Of a stretch of DNA of 64,000 bases, positions 24,228 to 34,446 are shown piece by piece (position 1 is the stretch's first letter; every line of letters begins with the position of its first letter). The notes under the pieces are model-generated. The model worked only from the letters and a program-made list of their open reading frames with translations. It was not told the DNA's origin and did no database searches. Source of the stretch: Tetrapyrgos nigripes (lineage: Eukaryota; Basidiomycota; Agaricomycetes; Agaricales; Campanellaceae). A program made the position numbers and the translations under genes. The DNA is taken from the NCBI GenBank assembly GCA_013368315.1, contig JAACJM010000005.1, forward strand, positions 248,001 through 312,000, read 5' to 3'.

Positions 24228-26945
24228 ATGGGTAACCAACACAGCGACCTATTCAGAAACTCTGGACGCAAATATGGTTCGTCTTCCACAGAACGTTCAG
24301 ATTCGGAGTCGGCTAGCTCAAAGAGACTGCAAGCGGTGGCGCCGAACCAACACTCGAATTCAAGCTGGATTTTGGGGAGCCTAGGACTCAAGAAAGTATC
24401 TTCGAAAATTTCTATACGAAGCTGGCTCAAGGCTGGGAATAGTTCTGAAAATATTGAGGAGGGAAAGAGGGAGGAGGAGGTATTTATTAACCGGCATGGG
24501 TCCGCGAGCAGGGAATTAGTGGGAAATCCGTCAAGGGTGAGTATGTGGCTGTGCGGCTATGATTAGTCTTTGATAGCAGTGCCTTTGAGTCTATATTTCA
24601 AACCTCTTCTCTGACCACCACTTCCTAGTCTCCCTCCAGGACAAGCTCTTTATCCTCATCGTCTTCGTCTTCGAGCTCGTCTTCGGACCCACAAATACCG
24701 CGTATCCACCTCGAGGAAGCCCCGAGCGAGCACTTTTCTGTCAGTTCCTATTCGCCGGACAGTGAGACAGACCACGTAACTTTCATCATGTCTCCTTCTA
24801 CCGTTCCATGCCAGGTATGCGCTATAGCCTCACTTTCCTGCTTGTATACAAAAGCTGATCCTTGTGCCCGCTCATCTCCTTCCAAACCCGCTCTCAATTT
24901 CGACGACTTGACAACGATGATGATAACCGCTTTGACGACCCCACGTATCCCAATCAATTCCATACGATTATGGGCGCAACACAGTACCGTACTGGCAAGA
25001 CCCTCGGTTCTGGAACGTATGCTATCGTCAAGGAAGCTATCCACATCAAGACCAACAAGTACTACGCTTGCAAGGTCATCAACAAAAAATTAATGGAGGG
25101 TCGCGAGTACATGGTCCGAAATGAGATTGCGGTCCTCAAAAGGATCTCTAGTGGTCACAGAAATATCGTTACTCTGCACGACTATTTCGAGGTGCGCGCT
25201 CGTCCTTTTCATTCCGTCCGGCAATTCTCTCATCGATATGAATTGATCGCGCTTGCCTTCTATTCTCTTCAATATATCCCGATATCTCGGCTTTTGACGA
25301 CCTTCTCCTCTCCATGCGGGCTGTACTCCCCAGACCGCCCATAACCTCTACCTCTGCTTCGACCTCTGCACCGGTGGAGAACTCTTCGACCGTATATGTG
25401 CCAAAGGCAACTATTACGAGGCTGATGCTGCAGACCTCGTCCGAACAATCATGAAAGCCGTGGCCTATATACATAGCGCCGGGATTGTACACCGTGACTT
25501 GAAGCCCGAAAATCTCCTTTTCCGAACACCCGCTGAGGATTCGGATATTATGATCGCGGACTTTGGGCTTTCAAGGTTAATGGAGGAGGAGAAGTTGAGT
25601 TTGTTGACGGAAATTTGCGGGACGCCTGGAGTGAGTGTCTACACTGTCACTACTTTGCACGTTTCTGATGGTTGCTTTGCAGTATATGGCTCCGGAGATT
25701 TTCAAAAAGAGTATGTCTTTTCATGTACAGGGACCCGCGTCGCGTTTGACTCAGCATGCACCCTATTTCTTCTCAACAGCTGGTCATGGTAAACCTGTCG
25801 ACATTTGGGCTATGGGTGTCATTGCCTACTTCCTTCTCGCTGGCTACACTCCCTTCGACAGGGAGAGTCAGCAAGCCGAAATGGAAGCTATTATCGCTGG
25901 GGTAGGTTTCTAGCTGAGTATTGCATTGACTGGTGCTAACTGTAACTGGTTTTCTCTTCTATTTCTTCCTTTTACCTCTCCCAACGTCTTCGTCATCCTC
26001 TTCATACATGTCACCGTGTATGAATAGGACTACAAATTTGAACCAGAAGAATATTGGGCAAACGTCTCAGAGACCGCTCGTGACTTTGTGCGCGAGTGTT
26101 TGACGATTGACCCTGCGAATAGGCCAACGGCGGAAGAAGCGTTAAAACTTAAGGTGTGTGTTGCCTGGCTTTTCTCCTGTGAAATTTGCTGGGCACGTCT
26201 TTTCTTCGTCTTAGCCTCTGCTGGCTTTATTTCTATCAGTTTTGGAGTTTCTGTCGTGGACTCTTTCTTTCTTTCTTTTTCTTTTCGGAATTGACTGGAT
26301 GACTGACGTCGATCTACCTACTAACAGTGGTTAGCCGACTCGACTCCTCACTTCGTCCCTGATCCTTTCAGTCCTACTGGTGGTCCTACCGATCTGTTAC
26401 CCCATGTCAAGAAGGCGTTCAATGCGAGGGGGTTATGTGCGTGTTACCTTATAAACGTCAAGCCATTTCACTGACAATGAGATCTCCGTTTCCTCCAACA
26501 GGGCGCAAAGCGGCCTTTAGCATCCGTGCCCTCAACCGCATGTCGAGTCTTGCTTCTGGACATGGAGATGCACAGAAGAAGTTGAAGGAGGATGTCCTGA
26601 AATACAAAGAGGAGAGCGAGAAGGCAAGTGATTGTATCCTGGTTTTAGAGAAGAGAAAGATTACTGATGACGTCCTTTTTTCTTTCCTTGTCCTCATCTC
26701 CATCTTCATCTGTCCGCCAACAGGAAGTAATGGAAGATGCTTCAATAATGCACCACCACAACGAAGGTCAACCTCCTTCCCCTGCTTCTCCCAACTCCCG
26801 ACCAATTCGGAAAGAGGACCCAAAGAAAGAGGAGATGAAAAAGGTCGATGACCTGTCGGTTGATAATAACAAGTCTTTGACGAATGAATTTGCAAAGGCA
26901 AGTCTGGAGGAGAAGGATAAGGGGATGCAGAAGAGTGCTGAGTAG
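24228..26945 (+). CDS. CMK1: Calcium/calmodulin-dependent protein kinase (CaMK1 type)
   Basis: This is a Ser/Thr kinase acting in calcium-calmodulin signalling. The kinase domain reads YRTGKTLGSGTYAIVKEA (glycine loop), YYACKVINKK (ATP-binding Lys), HRDLKPENLL (catalytic loop), IADFGLSR (DFG), CGTPG/YMAPEIF and DIWAMGVIAYFLLAGYTPF. A basic amphipathic segment after the domain (KKAFNARGLWRKAAFSIRAL) fits the autoinhibitory/calmodulin-binding region. The tail is acidic, Lys-rich and ends at TAG 26943-26945. Two starts are possible. ATG 24228 gives MGNQHS, which matches the N-myristoylation consensus, followed by a Ser-rich leader spliced into the next exon. ATG 24788 gives MSPSTVPCQ joined directly to YRTGKTL, the usual fungal CMK1 N-terminus. 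The intron between 24815 and about 24994 is unusually long (about 180 nt) and partly open. I list the longer form. Confidence 0.85.
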
Positions 26946-27499
26946 ACCTTGTTGTGCTTTTAGGCGTAGCTCTCGAGCCTAAGCACAAGCCTGGAACCAC
27001 AGACATACACCAGAGGAAGAGGTGGTCGTAGTGTTTGTGGTCATTATTATGGTGAAGGTGGTGACACTATGCCCAGAAGACTGTAGAAACATTGTGTATG
27101 ATCCTGAAACGTGGAAGTTGGGGGAGGACTTGTTTGTTTGTTTTTCGCAACTGCGTCTGTATGTACAATGTCAAAGTTTTACTTATGTCTAGTGTTTTCA
27201 ATTTGTAGCTTACAATCTACATATATATCTATGTGTTATATACAATTACATCGTTACACTCTTAGTGAATCGTTTCGTCCTAGTTCATAATGCAACGTTT
27301 GACGCGTCGATCACGTGAAAGTCACACTCATGTGGCGTTAATGACGCAACATGTGCTCCGCGTTTTGGCGCAACCGCACAATTTGATTTCTCTCTCAAAC
27401 ACTCATCTCTTGACTCAATCTCAAACTCTACGACAGTTTATAACGACCACGACTTTTTCTTTTCCTATCTCTCTGACGACGATCTCTACTAACGATTAA
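26946..27499. other. Intergenic
   Basis: 3' UTR of the kinase and promoter of the next gene. There is AT-rich sequence with TATATATC near 27218-27245. No gene is seen. Confidence 0.45.
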
Positions 27500-30268
27500 T
27501 GGTGTCCACAAAATCAGGGAAAACTACCACTTACCATGAGCGTGAGTGGCATCTCATCTACTCTCAAGTTTTATCCCAACTGATGAGAGCGTCTTATAGG
27601 CGCACTGGCTGCGATTGTTGGGCTATCCCAGAAGAAGAAGTTGCTTCATCTCAATTCTGTCCGAACACAAGGTAGGATTCGAGATCATTGTATTGTCTAC
27701 ATCTAACGTGTACCATGTCTTTTTGGTTTGTAGTCCGCAAGAATGCTTCACTTCGAAATGACCATCTAGGACCTAGTGCTAATAAGTGGCTTTCGAGGGG
27801 TTTGCAGAAGCTGGTACGGCGTCGTCATCGTCGTTTTGGCGCCCATGCCACTGACGCTGATATGATTGTCGCGCTCCACTTTTTTCTGTAGCATGATATG
27901 GGGATCACGGAGCCCGTTACATCGTCTCATGGGAGCTTTACGTTGTCTCCAGGCTCTCGGAAGAAGTGTGTTGGCTTGTTCTGGTCAGTCGGTTCCAGCT
28001 AACAACTGTCCATTATATCTGCAGAATCTCCGAAGCGCAAGCACAACTGGGTATCTCTTGGGAGCCTACCCCGAGGGATATGGAAGATATCTCTAGGATG
28101 GTGCTCAAGAGTAAGACTTCACCAGGTTCTAAGCGACGAGCCTCGACTTCTGAAGATGAGGCTCCCGCCAAGAGGGCGAGGACAGGTACTAGGTCTTCTT
28201 CCAGATTGACCAAGTTTCAGGTATGTGGGCATGCTCATGTTGGCCACGTTTATCGATCTTCCGTCTTTCATCTGCGTGTTATCTCGTGAAACTGATTTCA
28301 TTTCATTCTGTATATACAGTTGGCCGAGAAGCTCAAGTCCCGTGAGGCTGAGATCGAGACTCTTCGTGTGGAACTCTCGAGCGCGAAGAGATCAGAACAG
28401 AATGTCCACCCTGCGATTCGTGGGCTCTCGCCTCTTACACCTTCTGGTTCTGACTATGGAGACGAGGACGATGTTAATGATGCGCTTCGGGGCGATGACG
28501 ACGAGGAAGACGAGGCCGAGCACACTCAGATGGACGTCGACGTGCCGCCATCGCCGACTGTTGTTCCTACAATGTACGCTGTCTTCCTTTCTCACCACTC
28601 TCACCACTCACTCTTATCCTTCCCTCTCTCTCTCAACTCCACAGTCTCCTCCCAGTTCCCTCCAGACCCAACATCACTCCTCTTGGTCCTCTCGTTCGCA
28701 CCAAATCCCAGTCCCTCCGTGGCTTAACCGCTACCCAATCAGGCTCCTTTATCGACAAGCTCAGCAAACAGCCAACTCCTGCTCCCAGTTCTCCTGGTGG
28801 AAGTGATTATGAAGATCCTGATGACTATCTGTCGATGGGAATGAGGGATGATGTCTTCAATCCGCCTACACCTCGCCTCAGGTCTCCTTCTCCTTCTCCT
28901 CAGTTTGAAGGAGGGTTGGCTACTCCTGAGCATACACCTCCGAGACCTGGTCAGCTTCAGCTTCAGAGCCAGGGCAGCCAGGAGATTGTTTCGACCACCG
29001 AGTTGTTGAAAGACCTTCAGAAGCAGAGGCAAGAGAATGCTGAGAAGGTTTGTTCGCTTTATCTCATCTCTCTGTCTAAAGGTTCTGATTGATGGCTTTA
29101 ACAGACCACCACCCTCAACACCCAGCTCCAAGAAGCCCAAGCCGAGGTCTCTCTCGCTAACGCCAATAACCTTGCCAAAGACGCCTTGATAATAACGCTG
29201 CAAGACCAAGTCGACGTTCTTCGGTCTCGACAAACTCGTCTCCAGGCTTCCGAAGCTTCCTTGTTACTTCGTCAAGCAGACTTGGAAGCTGAGTCTGCTC
29301 AACTTGAGGCTCAGCTCTCTGATTCCATTGCCAAGTGCACTAGTCTGCAGACTTCTCTTGATGAGAAGAATGCTGAAGTGTTGCAGTTGGAGACGGAGAA
29401 CCAGAGCGAGCAGGTTGAGTTGGAGAGGTTGCTTGGGGAGCTGGCGGGTCTGAAGACACTCTTCGAGACTCGGTCAGCTGAATACGCCGTTGCCCAACGC
29501 GAGTTGGATCAAGCCAAGGTGACTTTGGAGGCTTTAGAAGCTACACGTACCCAACTTGCCCAAGTTGAAGCCAAGAACGCAGAGTTATCCCAAAAACTCT
29601 CAGCTTCTACCGCTGACGTCGCTATGAAAGCACAAGAGCTCTCCACCGCTGAACAACGCATCGCTCAGCTCCAGACCGAGTTGGACAGCAAGCTTGCTGA
29701 GGTGGAGCTTCTTCAGGCTGAGGCTCAGACTACTCAGGTCAGTTGGACCGAGACGGAGAAGAATCATCAGTCGATGATTGATTCTCTGAGGAATGAGCTG
29801 ACGACGGCTCAAGCCTCCGCCGCTACGCTGTCCACCTCTCTCTTCGCCTCTGAAGCGCAGAATCAAGTCCTCAAAGACCATTTTATTTCTCAAACTGCCT
29901 CTCACGCCGAGGAGATTGGGCGTCTTCAAACTCAACTCAACGACCAACTCACCCAACACAACGCCTCATTCTCCTCACTCAATGAGAACTACGACTCCCT
30001 TCAAGCCAAGTACTCCGAGTTGGAGAAAACGAAGGAAGAGGTTTTACAAGCTCTTAAAGAGGCCGAGGACGAATATGATGAGTTGGTAGAGAGGAAGAAG
30101 GACGATGAGAGGACGATTGAGACGCAGAAGAAGGTTATCGGGGAGAAGACGAAGATGTTGGCAGATGCTGTGAAGGATTTGGAGGGGTTTAATGAGAGGA
30201 CGAGGGTTAGTGCAGCGGGGATGACGACGGGGAACAGGGTGAGGAGGGCGGATAGGTTTTCGCTGTAA
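27500..30268 (+). CDS. Long coiled-coil protein of unknown function
   Basis: I do not recognise a named family. From ATG 27500 a frame runs MVSTKSGKTTTYHEREW to the first donor near 27680. The following small exons (about 27740-28020) contain WLSRGLQKLVRRRHRRFG, but their borders are uncertain, and another frame (ALAAIVGLSQKKKLL) is an alternative for exon 1. From 28021 the reading is firm: ISEAQAQLGISWEP, a basic nuclear-localisation-like stretch (SKRRAS, PAKRARTGTRSS), a first short coiled coil (LAEKLKSREAEIETLRVEL), an acidic Ser/Pro linker with TPLG and SPSPSP motifs, and then over 350 residues of heptad-rich Gln/Glu/Leu/Ala sequence (29100-30190). The stop is TAA 30266-30268. The composition suggests a nuclear or cytoskeletal scaffold, but this is inference from sequence character alone. 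Confidence 0.7.
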
Positions 30269-31426
30269 AGAAAGGAGAACCTGGGCCTGGCCGTCTTCAC
30301 TGTCCCGTTTTTCGTCTCCATGTCTCTATGCCTCTCGCTATGCTTGCTGCCCACTATCATCTTTTCTCGCGAAGAACTTGCACATACACGCACACACACA
30401 TGCCCATGCTATGCCACCATCCATGCCTAACAATTCTCATTCATCTTACTTGCTCTCTTGGTTTTTATCCTTTTGCGTTTTTCCAAGCTTTTTCTGCGTC
30501 TTTCTTCCTCCCTTTCTTCCTTCCTAGCTAGCCAATGTCGAAGCTCAAAGCTTGTGCACGCTACGCCTAGCTACCCTTGGGCACTGGCACTGGGGTACTC
30601 TTCTCTCTATCCATAACGTTGGAGGCGGAGTCTCTCCCTCTATCTTCTACCTTCTATCTCTGATTCATTTCTATGACTATCATTGCATTTACTTAGTAAC
30701 GTCTACTACCTACCATCTAATACGTCGTTCCGGCGTTCTGTTACCTCAATTCTGTCTCTCTGTTTTGTCTGCTTGTCGTTTGTCGTTTGCTACCCTCCTG
30801 TATCGTTTACCGTGCTGTACAGACACCATCGTCCATTCTCGGACTCAAAGGTGGACTATCTCAATCTCGTATATATGTAGCTAGTAGTTTTTCTCTCTCC
30901 CTTTCTTGTTTCTTGACGACGTTTCGATTTTGGTGAAAAAGTTTACTCATATGACACACACGGACGATATGTACATAATCTCTAGCCTATAGCTATTACA
31001 GTCATGGCCAACCCTACCTTTCCTCGTTAACCTCATCCTGCTCCTACATCTACTCTGGATCCTCCTCAGACTGTCACATCGACAGTCCACTCGTACTCCT
31101 ACGCCTACTTCCACTGCAAACCATCCTTGCATGGGCAGATACATTGCTCTGTAGCAACGCTTTGTATATATGATTCTGCCAGTGGTGAATCTACATACTT
31201 AGTACAAATGACCATGTCTATGTGGCCAGTCTTGAACAAGTACACACGAATACAAACTAACGGTAACTTGCTGAGGGCCATCGGTGAATGGGTGTCACCG
31301 ATGCCCGAAATTTCCAATTTTAATGTTACCCGGTTTTTCCGGCAACGGTACTAAAGACCATAATCAACTGTAATCAGGTCAGTCTCTTAAAACGATAGTC
31401 AATCTAACTTTCTTCCCCTCCTAACA
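30269..31426. other. Intergenic, pyrimidine-rich
   Basis: A long C/T-rich stretch includes a short (CA)n run near 30385-30400. No spliced gene can be supported on either strand. Close to the next gene, CGGTTTTTCCGGCAACGGTACTAAAGACCA (about 31331-31360, shown here as two adjoining motifs CGGTTTTTCCGGCAACG and GTACTAAAGACCA) recurs before the duplicated hydrolase and is probably part of its promoter. Confidence 0.45.
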
Positions 31427-33082
31427 ATGCCTTCTAGAATCCAATCCGAATCCTTCATATTCGACCCAAGACCCTTCATCCCGCTCGTGACAACTGTAAA
31501 ACGTTACTGGGGTCCCTCAACTACACTCAACGACGACAATCCTACTGCACTAACTCTCATCTTTGCACATGGAACAGGGTTTCATAAGGAACATTGGGAA
31601 CCGAGTATAGAGGATTTGTATGATATCGTTGAGCAACAAAGCAACCCCGCTTCTAGATTGCGCATACGGGAGGTATGGTCCATCGACGCCCCAAACCATG
31701 GAGATGCAGCGGTATTGAATGAAGGGGTGTTGCAGTGGAGTTATGAGCCTATATGTGAGTACAAGTACGCGCACTGTGAAAACGAACTAACGCATAATAC
31801 TTATGCAGTTCGCTGGGATGACTACGGACGAATGATTCACGCGTTCCTAGCTGGTCTGGGGAAGGGTGTCAATGCTGACTTTAGAGGACATAATCTCGTT
31901 GGGATAGGTCATTCTATGGGGGCGATATCTATGTGCGTACACTTTTCTTGCTGCACTTTTCAAGTTTTAAGCCCAGTTTCGTTTCGCGATGACGATTAAT
32001 ATTCTTTCTTGTCCTTTCCTACAGGCTTCTCTCTCTCAACTACTTCCCCTCCCTCACCTTCCAATCTATCATCCTCATCGAACCAATGACGATGTCTCAA
32101 TCCAACTCTGTTGGTCCTTCCAATTTCCTTGCTGAAGGTGCAGCTAAACGACGAGATACTTGGGCTTCCAAGGAAGAAGCATACAAATCGTTTAAGAGTA
32201 GAAAGGCTTGGGCAGGGTGGGACGATAGAGTGCTGAGGATTTATGTGGAGTGCGGGTTGAGGGAGTTGCCTACGGGGGAGTATCCCGACAAGGAACAGAA
32301 GGGAGTTACATTGAAGTGTACGAGGAGACAGGAGACGGTGAGTACGCATGCCTCTATCCCCTCAGACTTTTCATTCTGTTTCTGTCTTCACCGCTGACTG
32401 TTACTCTTCCTTTTCCTTGACAGGCAAGCTACCGCGACACCCACGGCTTCAGCATCATCTATCGGGATTTCGCGACGTATTGTAAGAGAGTACCGATACA
32501 TTGTGTGTATGGGGAGGTAGATGATTATGTGTGCGTTTTTCTATTTGTCTATCTCGTCCTGCCTTCCTCGTCACTCGTTATCTCATTCTCCACTCTCAAT
32601 TCTCTTTCTGTGTCAACAGCTGATACTAACGACCCATCCCCCACCCACCCAAACAGCCCCAGCCAAGTCAAACAAGACGTCAATGACAACGCCGTCGGAG
32701 GCGTACACAACTTTGCTTCGTTTTCGAGGGTGGAGGGGGCAGGGCATTTGGTGAGTACTGTTCCTTTGTTTTCGTTTTCGTTTGGTTATCTTCTCTTCGT
32801 GCTTTCCCCCTACTCGATTTCCAACTTGTCAATGCTGATGGTATGGCTCGCTCGCTTATTTTGTCCCTTTCATTTCGTTTTCCTTGTTTTTCTTTCCGTC
32901 CCCTCGCGCACTACTGTAACCTGTACTTCCTACTGACGAAAAATAAAAACGGAAATTTCTTTCAGGCACCTCAAACTCATCCTAGAGGCGTTGCAGAAAG
33001 GATATATGAGGCGTTGACAATGACGGGGCACAACCGGACGAGGACTCCGATCCAGAAGGGGCAGGTGACAGCGAAGCTTTAG
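31427..33082 (+). CDS. Alpha/beta hydrolase with C-terminal peroxisomal signal (Lpx1-like)
   Basis: A serine hydrolase of the AB-hydrolase fold. Exon 1 (31427-31754) carries the oxyanion-hole type motif FAHGTGFHKE. Exon 2 (from 31809) carries the nucleophile elbow GIGHSMGAIS. The next exons give YFPSLTFQSIILIEPM, DDRVLRIYVECGLRELP and YRDFATYCKRVPIHCVYGE-D (candidate acid). The late exon carries EGAGHL (catalytic His). The protein ends VTAKL, and AKL is a valid type 1 peroxisomal targeting signal, so a peroxisomal hydrolase or lipase similar to yeast Lpx1 is the best inference. TAG... stop ends at 33082 (TTTAG region, last codon CTT then TAG). The substrate is unknown. A broken copy lies directly downstream at 33533. 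Confidence 0.85.
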
Positions 33083-33532
33083 AGCTTGAGCGTTCAACTA
33101 GTGATTTAGTGATTCAGTCTTTGACGGTGATCTATGATTCTGAAAGAAGAGGGTTAACTCGTGGTGACCGGTGAACGATGATGTATGTTTACCTGAAGAT
33201 GTTGGACCGGGATCTTGCACGCGGAAGGAATATTGTAGAAAGATATGATTAGGTGCGACATAAATGCCAGTTCTTACTCGTGCATTGTCTTCACCATTAT
33301 CTCAGTTGTTTCTGTCATGAAGAGCATCCATCGGAGACGGTGGTGACCTGTGGTGACGCGATTGTCAAAGGGTAACCAGTCGCGGTGACTTCCGTTTAGT
33401 TTGTCTTGATCTCTGGTAATTCTGATTGAGTGACTTGAATTTTTCCGAAACGGTTTTCCGTCAACGGTACTAAAGACCACTAATTGGCAATCACGCTGTC
33501 TCATTTCCCTTTCTTGTATTCTCCTTGTATCA
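33083..33532. other. Intergenic between hydrolase and its broken copy
   Basis: No gene is seen. The last 90 bp contain the promoter block CGGTTTTCCGTCAACGG plus TACTAAAGACCA (about 33452-33480) that also precedes the intact hydrolase (about 31331-31360), showing that the duplication included about 100 bp of upstream DNA. Confidence 0.6.
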
Positions 33533-34446
33533 ATGTCCTCTAGACTGCAATCTGAATGCTTCATATTCGACCCAAGACCCAACATCCCTCTCGTGACAAC
33601 CGCTAAACGTTACTGGGATCCCTCAACAGCACTCAAGGACGTTGACCCTACTGCACTAACGCTCGTCTTCGCACATGGAACTGGGTTTCATAAGGAACAG
33701 TGGGAGTCGAGTATAGAGGATTTGTATGACATCGTTGACTCGGAGCAACAGCAACGAGAACAAGCGCAAAGCAGCTGTAATCCAACATACAAAACTACAC
33801 CTGAATTGCGCATACGTGAAGTATGGTCCAGCGACGCCCCAAACCATGGAGATGCATCGGTGTTGAATGAAAGGGTGTTGTGAGCCTATATGTGAGTACA
33901 ACTCTACGCGTATGACGATGCTGGACTGATGCATAGTACTTATGCAGTTCGCTGGGACGAATACGGAAGAATGATTCACGCGTTCCTAGCGGGTTTGGGG
34001 ACGGGTGTCAACTTCGACTTTAGAGGACATAATCTTGTTGGGATAGGTCATTCTATGGGGGCGATATCTATGTGCGTACACTTTCCTTGTTGCACTTCTT
34101 CAAGTTTTAGGCCCAGTTTCGTTTCGCGATGACGATTAATATTCTTTCTTGTTCTTTTCTACAGGCTTTTCTCCCTCAACTACTTCCCCTCCCTCACCTT
34201 CCAATCTATCATCCTCATCGAACCAATGACGTTGTCTCAATCTTACTTTGTTGGTGCTTCCAATTTCCTTGCTGAAGGTGCAGCTAAACGCCGAGATACT
34301 TGGGCCTCCAAGGAAGAAGCATACAAATCTTTCAAGAGTAGGAAGCCTTGGGCAGAGTGGGACGATAGAGTGCTGAGGATTTATGTGGAGTGCGGGTTGA
34401 GGGAGTTGCCTACGGGGGATTATCCCGATAAGGAACAGAGGGGAGT
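33533..34446 (+). pseudogene. Truncated duplicate of the alpha/beta hydrolase
   Basis: Exons 1-3 of the hydrolase at 31427 are repeated with high similarity, including an almost identical intron (compare 31966-32025 with 34113-34165). An 11-bp deletion in exon 1 near 33881 turns the Gln-Trp-Ser-Tyr segment of the parent into a TGA stop right after LNERVL. The copy also has an insertion in the region 33740-33800 (EQQQREQAQSS). The nucleophile motif GIGHSMGAIS is still readable. Homology stops abruptly at about 34443-34447 after PDKEQRG, and P450 sequence begins at once. The last two exons with the catalytic His and the AKL signal are absent. Confidence 0.9.

Noticed and set aside
26458..27006. 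182-residue - strand frame at the 3' end of the kinase gene
   Set aside because: It lies opposite the kinase C-terminal exons and intron; low-complexity translation without domain.
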